DNA of 47,048 nt from DAOTTY01 sp034437575 (GTDB taxonomy: Bacteria; Chloroflexota; Anaerolineae; Aggregatilineales; Phototrophicaceae), in assembly GCA_034437575.1 (NCBI GenBank), contig DAOTTY010000034.1:1-47048 (forward strand). The letters run 5' to 3'. Positions within the stretch are counted from its first letter, which is position 1. Each line of letters begins with the position of its first letter. The position numbers and the translations under genes are program-made. The notes below the pieces were generated by a model that saw only the letters and a list, made by a program, of their open reading frames with translations, made no database searches and was not told the origin of the DNA. Positions 31,790-40,066 of the stretch are shown piece after piece.

Positions 31790-32482
31790 CTAGGGTGTAT
31801 TTGCCTGAATGGGGTTCATGTAGTAGGGAATAACGGAGGTTGCCAGGAAGTCATCTGGCGTGCCAGCCTGCAAGCGTTGGGCGGCGACTTCTGCGGCGAA
31901 GCTGGCACGGCGTAAACTGTAGGCAGCCGGCGCGAATTCAACGCGCAGGTCGGGGTTAGCCTGTAGTGCCTCGTGATGCGCTTTTCGCCCACTGTCGTCA
32001 ATTTCCCCCGCCAGGGTAGCCCTGCCGTCAATCGTTTGGTAAAGGCCATCCCAGGCAAACAGGCGCGGCTCCCCGCGCTGAACCCAACTGGCGAAGTTCC
32101 AGCGGTAGCGCCCGGCGATGACGCGCCCGCGCCCGGCCTGTATCACAGCAATCAACGTGCCATCGTATTTGGGCTGCCCGGCCACCAGGGCCTCCAGCGT
32201 CGTAACGCTAACGAGCGGCAGTTGGCGGGCAGCGGCCAGCCCCTTGGCCATAGATACGCCGATACGAACCCCGGTGTAAGACCCTGGCCCGGCTACCACC
32301 GCCAGCGCGGTCAGGTCATCGGCAGTTACGCCTGTGTGTTGCAGCAGGGTTGCTGTAGCCGCCGCCAGCGTTTCCGTATGATTGTTGGGGGCCTGCCAGG
32401 TTTGCTCGGCCAGCAGCGTGTGTTCGGTACGGATGGCGAGGCTGAGCATTCGGGTGGCGGTGTCAATGGCTAATAGCAGCAT
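31790..32482 (-). CDS. tsaB: tRNA threonylcarbamoyladenosine biosynthesis protein TsaB
   Basis: A non-catalytic partner of TsaD in making the t6A37 modification of ANN-decoding tRNAs. It has 230 aa from ATG 32482, giving MLLLAIDTATRMLSLAI, the standard TsaB start. AVVAGPGSYTGVRIGVSMAKG is the diagnostic ASKHA-fold signature. The longer frame to 32518 overlaps tsaE and is not used. The start is one nucleotide after the tsaE stop, so the pair is coupled. Confidence 0.93.
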   Translation of the reverse strand: MLLLAIDTATRMLSLAIRTEHTLLAEQTWQAPNNHTETLAAATATLLQHTGVTADDLTALAVVAGPGSYTGVRIGVSMAKGLAAARQLPLVSVTTLEALVAGQPKYDGTLIAVIQAGRGRVIAGRYRWNFASWVQRGEPRLFAWDGLYQTIDGRATLAGEIDDSGRKAHHEALQANPDLRVEFAPAAYSLRRASFAAEVAAQRLQAGTPDDFLATSVIPYYMNPIQANTP

Positions 32483-32483
32483 G

Positions 32484-33008
32484 TTAGATGCCAAATGCCT
32501 GTTCGCGGAAATGTTCAACCAGGGTTTCGTAACGGTCGCCAGTGCTGTCTAGCAGCAGGTTGCGCCGTGTAGAATCAATCACGCGCAGTTCAATACGCAG
32601 GCGCTGCGGTGGTAAAACAGACTCGATTCGCTCAGCCCACTCAATCAATAAAATGCCATTACGATCCAGCATGTCATCGAAGCCAACCGTATCAATTTCG
32701 TCAGCGCTTTGCAATCGGTAACAGTCCAGATGAAACAGGGACGCACCATCACCCCGGCGGTGTTCGTGAACCAGTGTAAAAGTTGGGCTGGTTAGCGGAT
32801 AGGTGGCACCCCATCCCTTACCAACGCCGCTTGCGAAAACCGTTTTCCCGGCACCCATGTCCCCGGCCAAGCAGATGATGTCGCCGGGGGCTAGCAATTT
32901 GCCCATACGCGCCCCCAAACGGGCCGTTTGCTGTGGGCTATGGCTGATGATGTCCAGCTCACCTTCACGGATGATTGGCACAACAGGGTCTCTCTCGCAT
33001 GGGTTCAT
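32484..33008 (-). CDS. tsaE: tRNA threonylcarbamoyladenosine biosynthesis ATPase TsaE
   Basis: The ATPase partner of the TsaB-TsaD complex in t6A synthesis. It has 174 aa with Walker A GDMGAGKT, the SPTF(T)LVHEH block typical of TsaE, FHLDCYRL, and LLIEWAERI. It is the first gene of the minus-strand cluster tsaE-tsaB-rimI; no tsaD is in this window. ATG 33008 is the start. Confidence 0.94.
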   Translation of the reverse strand: MNPCERDPVVPIIREGELDIISHSPQQTARLGARMGKLLAPGDIICLAGDMGAGKTVFASGVGKGWGATYPLTSPTFTLVHEHRRGDGASLFHLDCYRLQSADEIDTVGFDDMLDRNGILLIEWAERIESVLPPQRLRIELRVIDSTRRNLLLDSTGDRYETLVEHFREQAFGI

Positions 33009-33101
33009 GTTGGCTCACAATGCTGCCGATTATACACAGTCCGCCGATTGCGGTAAACCGGAGCCAGCGGTTACAGCAGGGCGATTGCGTTCTAGGTGAA
33101 T

Positions 33102-33181
33102 CCCCCTCACCCCGGCGCTGACGCGCTACCGCTCGCCCACTTTCCGCCGCTGTACGGCTGGGGCGAAGGGGGCTGAGGGGG
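33102..33181. repeat. C/G-run hairpin element in the 330-bp gap before the histidine kinase
   Basis: CCCCCTCA (33102-33109) pairs with TGAGGGGG (33174-33181), enclosing further short inverted pairs, so an 80-nt hairpin is possible. No ORF is present. The style matches the element at 5161-5400. Confidence 0.45.
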
Positions 33182-33275
33182 TGAAGGGCAACATAGGGAG
33201 AGCGCGCTTGCCCTGGCAGTCATAGGCTTTAACCGCAATTACACGATAGCTTAACGAAATCAATGGGTCATTTTG

Positions 33276-33304
33276 TTGATATGACGATTTAGACGCCCTA
33301 TAAT
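33276..33304 (+). promoter_or_regulatory. strong sigma70-like promoter of the histidine kinase gene
   Basis: -35 TTGATA (33276-33281), 17-bp spacer, perfect -10 TATAAT (33299-33304), 35 bp before the GTG start. Confidence 0.7.
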
Positions 33305-33339
33305 ACGAGGATAGATGCTACAGGCGGAGTGGTCGGTTC

Positions 33340-35871
33340 GTGTTTCCATCAAGCATTGGCAAACAAGTGACTGTTATCGTTGTCGTGGCCAGTGCCACGC
33401 TGGCCTTGCTGACGATGGGGCTGGTTCTGTTTATCGACCTGCAAACCCAGCGCCGTGCGACCGAAACCGCACTGCTTGAAAATCATCTCGCTATCATTAA
33501 CCTGATAAGGTATGAAATCGACGATATTGCACAGCGCGTGAACGCCGTCGCCGAGCAAACTTCCCCCGACAACATCACTGTAGACAGCCTGCGGCGCAGC
33601 GTGGTGAGTGCGGTTGGCCTGGGGCCAAACACAAACATCGTCAACATTCACCTGTATGACGAGCAGAATGTCATCACGCTGGACTATCATGCGTCGGGGA
33701 ACCCGGAGGCGCGTGCAAACACACCCCTTGGCGGCCTGAACGAGGTGCTTGCCCTGCCCCCCGATGAAACCTACTGGCTAAATATCGCCCTCACCCGTGA
33801 TGAGGCGATGTGGCACGGGCCATTTATGCCAGATTACGGCACGTTTGATCAACTTGTGATGGCTTATGCTGTGCCCCTGGAAGTGGGCCTGCTATGGGCT
33901 GAAGTGCCCGTCAGCGTTTACGACGGCATTGTCCGGTCTTTTCTAGAAACGCAGGGCGCGGGCAATGTTGAAGGGTATGCCTTCATGATGACGCAGGCCG
34001 GTGACATTATCGCCAGCATAGAGCCGCCCAACGCGCTGCCAGAGGTGGGGAACCGCCTGCCAGGTATGATCCAGTTGCCCGGTTACCCCGAAGCGGTCAA
34101 CAACAGTCAGGCAGGTAATCTGGGCATCCCGACCCGCATGGCAGACCCCCTTGACAACCGGGGACAGAACTATGTGCTGAACGATGTTATTCCGCGCACG
34201 GGTTGGCGTCTCGTCCGTGTGATTCCTGATACCGTTTTGGTGGATGCTGTGCCCCCGCGCAGCACGGCTGCTGTGATCGGGATTGTTATCGTCGCCCTGA
34301 TGGGGATTGGCTACGGTATCAATCGCTACATGAATCGCGTCGTCCTGTCCCCATTGAAGCGGTTGACCACCGCAGCGCACACCATTGGGGCCGGGGACTT
34401 GCGCTATCAGATTGCCCACCAAAATCATACCGACGAAATCGGACATCTGGCGGTTGCCCTGGAGGAAATGAAGTCCAACCTGTCTCAGTCTTACAGCCAA
34501 CTGGAGGATTGGAGCAGCTCGCTTGAGCAGCGGGTGAAGGTCCGCACACGCGAATTGGAGATTGCCCGCCGCAAAGCCCAGGCCAGCGCCAATGAATTAC
34601 GCGCAGTTTATGACGAATCGTTATTGGTTGTCAGTGCCTATCAATTGCAGACGATCCTGCAAACGCTGATGCAGCGCATCCACACGCTGCTGGATGCAAG
34701 CTACACAGCCGTTTGGCTGGTTGAAGAAGATCAAGGTCACCTGCGCTTAGTTAACAACACGAGCGAAAATAAGGCGGCCATCGGCAATACGCTGCGGCTA
34801 GGGGAGGGCCTGGCTGGACGGACAGCCCTCGAACATAAGCTGCAAGTGGTTGAGGACTATCCCAATTGGAGCTACCGCGAGACGGTGGAAGCCGCAGCGA
34901 ACTTGCATCAAGCGATGGCCGTGCCCCTGGTATTTTCTAACGATATTATCGGGGCGGTGGTGGTTGGCCGCACCTATGAAGCCCCCTTCTTTGAGGTGGA
35001 TGACCAGCGGTTGCTGCGCTTGTTTGCCAACCTGGTGACCCCGGCTGTGCGTAATGCACAGTTATTTGTGCAGCGCGACCAGGCCATGTACGAAGCGGAA
35101 CGGGCCAATCAGGTGAAGACGCGCTTTTTGGCCAGCGTGACCCACGAGCTGCGAACACCGCTGAACCTCGTCATCAACAACATGGACTTTATGCGAATTG
35201 GTGTGTTTGGTGAAGTCACAGATGAGCAAGCGGCCCGCCTCGACCAGACCATCCGCAGCGCCCAACATCTGCTGTACCTCATTAATGACCTGCTTGATGT
35301 AAGCAAAATCGAAGCGGGTGAGCTTGAGCTTTACATCCAGGAGAATGACCTTTACATCCTGCTTGAAGATGTTATTGCCAATACCGAGGTTGTGCTTGAG
35401 CAGCACAGCAAGCAGGGTAAAGTGCAGTTCATTACCGCCATTGATGAGGACATACCGCCATTCCCAATGGATGCACGGCGTGTTCGGCAGGTACTTGTGA
35501 ACTTGTTAAGCAACGCGGTGAAGTTTACAGACGAAGGCACGGTTAGCCTGCGCGTTATCAACCGGCGTCACTACATCCGCGTGGAAGTTGAAGACACGGG
35601 CATGGGTATTGAGGAAAATGAATTCGGTAAGCTGTTCGAGGCGTTTGAACGCACCCGCAGCGTCAAGGAAAAAGCAATTGAAGGCACTGGCCTCGGCCTG
35701 CCCATTTCCAAATTTCTGGTTGAAGCTCATGGGGGCGAAATCAGTGTTAGGTCTGACGTTGGGGCAGGTTCAACCTTCTCATTCACGCTCCCTACCCGCC
35801 AGCGCAAAGACGCCGCCGAAACCCAGCAAATGTCCACCCTGCTCAACCGCACTCACAACGATGATGCATGA
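33340..35871 (+). CDS. membrane sensor histidine kinase with HAMP and GAF domains
   Basis: This 843-aa protein begins at GTG 33340. Transmembrane helix 1 is at about 8-31, then a large exterior sensor (about 32-300, cache-like by length and position), and transmembrane helix 2 at about 306-328. HAMP follows (LSPLKRLTTAAHTIGAGDLR), a coiled coil, and a GAF domain (about 430-580). HisKA has phospho-acceptor His602 in SVTHELRTPLN, and the ATPase has NLLSNAVKFTD, DTGMGIEENE and GTGLGLPIS. All kinase boxes are intact. The receiver protein at 36144 on the same strand is its probable partner. Confidence 0.93.
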   Translation: MFPSSIGKQVTVIVVVASATLALLTMGLVLFIDLQTQRRATETALLENHLAIINLIRYEIDDIAQRVNAVAEQTSPDNITVDSLRRSVVSAVGLGPNTNIVNIHLYDEQNVITLDYHASGNPEARANTPLGGLNEVLALPPDETYWLNIALTRDEAMWHGPFMPDYGTFDQLVMAYAVPLEVGLLWAEVPVSVYDGIVRSFLETQGAGNVEGYAFMMTQAGDIIASIEPPNALPEVGNRLPGMIQLPGYPEAVNNSQAGNLGIPTRMADPLDNRGQNYVLNDVIPRTGWRLVRVIPDTVLVDAVPPRSTAAVIGIVIVALMGIGYGINRYMNRVVLSPLKRLTTAAHTIGAGDLRYQIAHQNHTDEIGHLAVALEEMKSNLSQSYSQLEDWSSSLEQRVKVRTRELEIARRKAQASANELRAVYDESLLVVSAYQLQTILQTLMQRIHTLLDASYTAVWLVEEDQGHLRLVNNTSENKAAIGNTLRLGEGLAGRTALEHKLQVVEDYPNWSYRETVEAAANLHQAMAVPLVFSNDIIGAVVVGRTYEAPFFEVDDQRLLRLFANLVTPAVRNAQLFVQRDQAMYEAERANQVKTRFLASVTHELRTPLNLVINNMDFMRIGVFGEVTDEQAARLDQTIRSAQHLLYLINDLLDVSKIEAGELELYIQENDLYILLEDVIANTEVVLEQHSKQGKVQFITAIDEDIPPFPMDARRVRQVLVNLLSNAVKFTDEGTVSLRVINRRHYIRVEVEDTGMGIEENEFGKLFEAFERTRSVKEKAIEGTGLGLPISKFLVEAHGGEISVRSDVGAGSTFSFTLPTRQRKDAAETQQMSTLLNRTHNDDA

Positions 35872-35927
35872 CGGATGCTCACCCGGTTGCAATAACCCAC
35901 CCTATGAACATAAGGAGAGATGTACAA

Positions 35928-36089
35928 TTGGATAACATTCCAGAAAACCCCCAACGCGCCAAGAACAACCCCAATGAAACCAAACCTGCCGAGAAAAATG
36001 ATAAAAACCAAACCCGCGAACAACCCGGTAAAAGCGGGGGCCGTGGCGACACCAAACACGACGACAAGCAAACATCAGGCAAATCGTAG
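35928..36089 (+). CDS. small, highly charged disordered ORF
   Basis: A 53-aa ORF from TTG 35928 with AAGGAG (35912-35917) ten nt upstream. It is rich in Asn, Lys, Glu, Asp, Gly and Gln (for example NDKNQTREQPGKSGGRGDTK) and has no hydrophobic residue clusters, so it should be disordered. The frame also opens at ATG 35868, overlapping the kinase stop (ATGA). An alternative ORF in another frame (35920-36147) is basic and less protein-like. It lies between a kinase and a receiver gene. It may be non-coding. Confidence 0.4.
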   Translation: MDNIPENPQRAKNNPNETKPAEKNDKNQTREQPGKSGGRGDTKHDDKQTSGKS

Positions 36090-36143
36090 CCTGTGTAGCC
36101 CCGCAAGATTAGATGAGAACGACCACAGGGAGAGAACCAAGCG

Positions 36144-36734
36144 ATGAGTGAGCCAAACCAGTTTTCATCGGAGGCGCAGTCAAATAACGACGACGCTGAG
36201 AACATATCGCAAGCACCGGATGCTGCGGCTAAGGGTGACACACTGCCCGAAACACAGGCGCTGGACACGGGCACCGCAAAGCCTGAGCCGTCTGCGACCC
36301 CGCCGCGTAAAACGATGAACCCTTCCGACGTTGACCTTTCTAAAATCAGCGCGCTGGTGGTTGAAGACGACGCGGGCGGGATGGCAATTATTGGGGTGAT
36401 GATGCGCTTTTTGAACATCAAGGCGTATATCAACACCACGGGCGAAGGCGTTGTGCAGATGGCCCGCGCTATGCACCCCCGCCCCGACATTGTGTTCTGC
36501 GACATCAACCTGCCGCGAACCAACGGTTACGAGGTGTTGAAGGAACTTCGCAGCGACCCGGACTTAGAAGCTACACTTATCATCGCCGTTACAGCCCAGG
36601 ACGCCGACACGGAAATTCCAAAAGCGCGTGAAGCGGGCTTCGACGGCTATATTGGTAAGCCGCTTAACCGAATGCGTTTCCCCAAGCAACTGCGGCGCAT
36701 TCTGGCAGGTGAGGACGTTTGGGAAACGTACTGA
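36144..36734 (+). CDS. single-domain response regulator with disordered N-terminal extension
   Basis: The 196-aa protein has a disordered acidic/polar extension (1-65), then one receiver domain. Acidic residues are Glu74-Asp75-Asp76 in LVVEDD, the phospho-acceptor is Asp120 in IVFCDINLP, and the Lys is in YIGKPLN. No output domain is present, so it acts through protein contacts. A Thr in AVTAQD is also in place. It follows the kinase operon and probably receives its phosphoryl group; the roughly 400-bp separation with the small ORF is consistent with one transcript. Confidence 0.88.
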   Translation: MSEPNQFSSEAQSNNDDAENISQAPDAAAKGDTLPETQALDTGTAKPEPSATPPRKTMNPSDVDLSKISALVVEDDAGGMAIIGVMMRFLNIKAYINTTGEGVVQMARAMHPRPDIVFCDINLPRTNGYEVLKELRSDPDLEATLIIAVTAQDADTEIPKAREAGFDGYIGKPLNRMRFPKQLRRILAGEDVWETY

Positions 36735-36901
36735 TCTGCTGTAAAGGGGAGCTGCGTCCACTCAGGTAGCCCCCCTGTACAACCTCATCCCCCCCTACAC
36801 TGGCCCGCCGAGGAACTGCCCGTTAACTGGCCTAACGTGGCCCTACCGTACAGGCGTGTAAGGTGCCCACACGGACAGGACACAGATTGCCCGCCCCGCG
36901 C

Positions 36902-36958
36902 TGTTACTTTGCAGTCTATTTAATGAAAGATTAAACTTCTTTGAAGCTTCAAGTAACA
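36902..36958. promoter_or_regulatory. nested palindromes in the phn upstream region
   Basis: The 310-bp gap 36735-37046 has no gene. It contains TGTTACTT (36902-36909) inverted as AAGTAACA (36951-36958), and within it the perfect 12-bp palindrome TTGAAGCTTCAA (36941-36952). The gap is AT-rich here, so this is a likely operator/promoter region for the phn operon. It does not match the E. coli Pho box. Confidence 0.45.
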
Positions 36959-37046
36959 AATTACATAATTTTTGTGGTTATCGTAGTCTAGTTCAGTGTC
37001 GCACGGCGCGGCTAACTTCATAATGTGTAAACCTGGGAAAACCATC

Positions 37047-37463
37047 ATGACGGACCACCACCACCTCACCACACTAACGCACACCAACAGTGAGGCTGTC
37101 AAGACGTTGGCCGAACAGTTGATTCCACACCTGGAGCCGATACATGTGCAGCGCAATCGAACGGGATTGGTTATGCTACCTGCACAGGACAGTGTGCGCG
37201 GGACGGTGTTTCACCTGGGAGAAGTGCTGGTGAGTGAGGCGCTGGTCACGGTGGCAGGGGCGCATGAGGGCTATGGCGCTTGCCTGGGCCGTGACCCGGA
37301 ACGGGCGGTTGCGCTCGCCCTGATTGATGCGGCACTGCGGGCAAGCATCCAAACGCAGGCCATCGAGGCTTTCGTCGCCCAGCAAGCCGCCGCGCTGACG
37401 GCTGCCGACGATGAGATGCTGCGGGAAGTGGAAGCAACCCGTGTGGAGATGGAGACATTTTAA
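37047..37463 (+). CDS. phnG: C-P lyase complex subunit PhnG
   Basis: A subunit of the C-P lyase core complex, needed with PhnH, PhnI and PhnL to join ATP and phosphonate into ribose-1-phosphonate triphosphate. It has 138 aa from ATG 37047. Family blocks include FHLGEVLVSEALVTV and HEGYGACLGRDPERAVALAL. The frame is open to 36996, but that start adds non-homologous residues. It overlaps phnH by one nt (TAATG). Confidence 0.88.
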   Translation: MTDHHHLTTLTHTNSEAVKTLAEQLIPHLEPIHVQRNRTGLVMLPAQDSVRGTVFHLGEVLVSEALVTVAGAHEGYGACLGRDPERAVALALIDAALRASIQTQAIEAFVAQQAAALTAADDEMLREVEATRVEMETF

Positions 37464-38035
37464 TGGATGACTACCCGCGCTACAGCCAGGCAGAGCGGCT
37501 CGCCCGTGACACGTTTCGTGCTTTGATGAGTGCCCTATCGTTCCCTGGGCGGGTATTTCACCTGCCGCTGGGTGATGTGTCAACGATCACCAGTTTCGCC
37601 ACCATCGGGGAAACACTGCTCGACCTCGAAACGACGTACTACACGCCCGATGACGACATGGACACCTACCTGGGTCGTACCGGGGCGCGGGCAGCGCCAG
37701 CGAACCAGGCCGCCTATCACTTCTATCCGCTGGTAGACAGCATGACAATGAGCAGCATCACGGCGGCAGCTATGGGCACAATGCTCTACCCCGATCAATC
37801 AGCAACCTTTTTTGTGGGCTGTAAGCTGCGTGCCCGTGTGACGCTGCAACTCACTGGCCCCGGCATTCCAATGTCTGACCAGTTGCAGGTGAATCAACTT
37901 CCCCGCGATTTCTGGACCGTTCGCAAACAGGCGATTGATCACTACCCGCTGGGCTGGGATGTTATCCTGGTGGACGGGCGGGACATTGTGGGCTTACCAC
38001 GTACCACACAGATTGAAGTTCAGGAGGCGTCGTAA
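37463..38035 (+). CDS. phnH: C-P lyase complex subunit PhnH
   Basis: A 190-aa core subunit of C-P lyase, similar to the 194 aa of E. coli PhnH. The N-terminus RLARDTFRALMSALSFPGRV is typical, and the last strand region (HYPLGWDVILVDGRDIVGLP) is family-like. The function in the core complex is assembly and substrate handling. Starts at ATG 37463 within the phnG stop codon. Confidence 0.88.
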   Translation: MDDYPRYSQAERLARDTFRALMSALSFPGRVFHLPLGDVSTITSFATIGETLLDLETTYYTPDDDMDTYLGRTGARAAPANQAAYHFYPLVDSMTMSSITAAAMGTMLYPDQSATFFVGCKLRARVTLQLTGPGIPMSDQLQVNQLPRDFWTVRKQAIDHYPLGWDVILVDGRDIVGLPRTTQIEVQEAS

Positions 38036-38042
38036 GGCACTT

Positions 38043-39146
38043 ATGGCATATGTAGCCACAAAAGGCGGCGAGGCCGCCATCCAGCAGGCAGAACGGCTCT
38101 ATCACCAGATGAAGGGCCGCGTCACCCAGGGCGCGGTGCAGACCGTCCTTGAGACGATGCCTTACCTTGTGGATCGGGTGATGGGTGAGGGGTCACTGTA
38201 TGCGCCGGAGTTGGCGGCGTTGGCGCTGGTGCAGTCCGGGGGGGATTTGTATGAAGCGGTGCTGCTGCTGCGGGCTTATCGCTCCACACAGCCGCGTTTG
38301 GCCTACGCGGCCCCCGTTACGCCAGCAAGAACACTGACGGTGCGCCGCATCTCGGCTGCGTTCAAGGACATCCCCGGCGGGCAGGTGTTGGGGCCAACGC
38401 TGGACTACAGCCACCGTGTGCTGCGCCTGGGTGTGCTGGACGGTGCCGACGACCCGATAGACCCTGTAGACCCCGCTGCCGTCCCTGCGCCGAAGCACTA
38501 TCCAGCAGTGGCCGATTGGCTGCGCCAGAACGGTATGCTGGCCGATGATGAGCCACACACCAACCCGGACAATCCTGCTGATATTCCCGACATCACGCGG
38601 GATTCTGTGTCGATGCCCGCGCCTCGCGCTCATCGTTTGCAAGCGCTGGCCCGGTCAGAGACGGGCGGGACGCTGACGCTGGGCTATGCGGGGATGCGCG
38701 GCTACGGCTTTACGCACCCCACAGTGAACGACCTGCGCCTGGGCTATGCCGAAGTCGAGATACAGCACCCCATCACCGGGGAGCCGTTCAGTGTGGGCCG
38801 CGTGCGAACGAGCCAGGCAGAGGTCGTTACCCGCAGCAGTGACGGCTACGAAATCGGCTTTGCGGCCACACTGGGCTGGAACGAGGTCAAGTTGATTGCA
38901 GGCGCTACCCTGGACATGGAAATGAACCAGCCTGAACCGCACCCGGCCCACAGTGAGGACTTTGTGCTGCACCATACCGAGACGGTAGAGGCTTCTGGCT
39001 TCTGCATCCACTTTAAGCTGCCCCACTACGTTACATTTTCCAGTGATATGGACGCACTGCGTAAGGTCATGCAGGCGCAGTACCCCGGCATGAAAACCGA
39101 CACTCAAAACGCTCAGCCCGAAGCAAAAGAGGATGTCACCCCATGA
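38043..39146 (+). CDS. phnI: C-P lyase complex subunit PhnI
   Basis: A catalytic core subunit that acts as a nucleosidase on nucleoside triphosphates and, with partners, builds 5-triphosphoribosyl phosphonates. It has 367 aa from ATG 38043, whereas the open frame starts at 37935 inside phnH. Conserved blocks include AYVATKGGEAAI, LLRAYRSTQPRL, RRISAAFKDIPGGQVLGPT and RGYGFTHP. At the C-terminus IHFKLPHYVTF contains His323 and His328, the pair corresponding to the E. coli metal-binding histidines 328/333. It overlaps phnJ by 4 nt. Confidence 0.9.
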   Translation: MAYVATKGGEAAIQQAERLYHQMKGRVTQGAVQTVLETMPYLVDRVMGEGSLYAPELAALALVQSGGDLYEAVLLLRAYRSTQPRLAYAAPVTPARTLTVRRISAAFKDIPGGQVLGPTLDYSHRVLRLGVLDGADDPIDPVDPAAVPAPKHYPAVADWLRQNGMLADDEPHTNPDNPADIPDITRDSVSMPAPRAHRLQALARSETGGTLTLGYAGMRGYGFTHPTVNDLRLGYAEVEIQHPITGEPFSVGRVRTSQAEVVTRSSDGYEIGFAATLGWNEVKLIAGATLDMEMNQPEPHPAHSEDFVLHHTETVEASGFCIHFKLPHYVTFSSDMDALRKVMQAQYPGMKTDTQNAQPEAKEDVTP

Positions 39147-40066
39147 CCACTCTCAAAGACTTAGCGCAATCTGATTCCAGCTACAGTTATGCCTTTCTTG
39201 ACCCGTTCGCCAAGCGTGAACTGCGCCGCCAGATGCTCAAAGCGGTTGCGATTCCCGGCTATCAGGTGCCGTATGCCAGCCGTGAACTCCCGATTGCACG
39301 CGGTTGGGGCACTGGCGGTTTGCAGGCCACGTTGAGCCTCGTCAGTCCAAATGACACGGTGAAGGTTATCGACCAGGGTGCCGATGACAGCGTGAACGCA
39401 GCCAACCTGCGCCGATTCATCACCCGGATGAGCGGCGCTAAAACGACAACGGACGTAACCCAAGCCACGATTGTTCAAAGCCGCCACCGCATCCCGGAAG
39501 AGCGCCTGCGCGAAGATCAGGTGTTGGTGCTGCAAGTGCCCGACCCCGAACCGCTGCGCCGTGTGCAAAGCGACATCGGTAAGGCACGCGAACTGCACGC
39601 CGATAGTGACTACGGCCAGATGTGGCTGACGCTGTATGAACAGTTGGTGCGCTTTGGCGGCTATGTGGAGGGGGCCAGCTACCCCGTTGTGGTGCATCGG
39701 CGCTATGTGATGGCCCCCAGCCCCATTCCACGTTGGGATACCCCCAAACTGCATCAGGCAGCCCACCTGACCATACTCGCAGCCGGGCGTGAAAAGCGCC
39801 TGTATGCGGTGCCACCGTACACCAACGTTTACCCGCTGGAATTCACCGATGTGCCCTTCCGCGTGGAAGATCAGGCTGGGCGGATTTGCATCCGCACTGG
39901 GGGGCAGCACAAATACATGACCGAACTGCCCCAGGCGGACGGCTCGTCGCAGTACGAAATCTCTGACACGGGCTATGCCGATAAACTTATGGAAGATACC
40001 CAGCCGGATGATACCTACTACGACGACAAGGGGACGTTCTATCATGACGACTACCTGCGCCCCTGA
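39143..40066 (+). CDS. phnJ: PhnJ-like C-P lyase subunit lacking the radical-SAM cysteines
   Basis: PhnJ of E. coli cleaves the C-P bond of ribose methylphosphonate phosphate with a [4Fe-4S] radical-SAM cluster (Cys241, 244, 266), a thiyl Cys272 and a glycyl radical Gly32. This 307-aa protein aligns well over its length: LKAVAIPGYQVPYASRELP with Gly39, RGWGTGG, VIDQGADDSVNA, RHRIPEERL, MAPSPIPRWD, GAGREKRLYAVPP. In the cluster region only Cys249 (RICIRTGG) remains. The equivalents of Cys244, Cys266 and Cys272 are Thr252, Ile273 and Ala279 (YEISDTGYAD). The C-terminus has an acidic, Tyr-rich extension. Such a protein should not perform the known reaction. No frameshift is needed to align it. 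Confidence 0.92.
   Translation: MTTLKDLAQSDSSYSYAFLDPFAKRELRRQMLKAVAIPGYQVPYASRELPIARGWGTGGLQATLSLVSPNDTVKVIDQGADDSVNAANLRRFITRMSGAKTTTDVTQATIVQSRHRIPEERLREDQVLVLQVPDPEPLRRVQSDIGKARELHADSDYGQMWLTLYEQLVRFGGYVEGASYPVVVHRRYVMAPSPIPRWDTPKLHQAAHLTILAAGREKRLYAVPPYTNVYPLEFTDVPFRVEDQAGRICIRTGGQHKYMTELPQADGSSQYEISDTGYADKLMEDTQPDDTYYDDKGTFYHDDYLRP

Noticed and set aside
37935..38042. Upstream extension of phnI
   Set aside because: It lies within phnH in another frame; the PhnI homology begins at ATG 38043.
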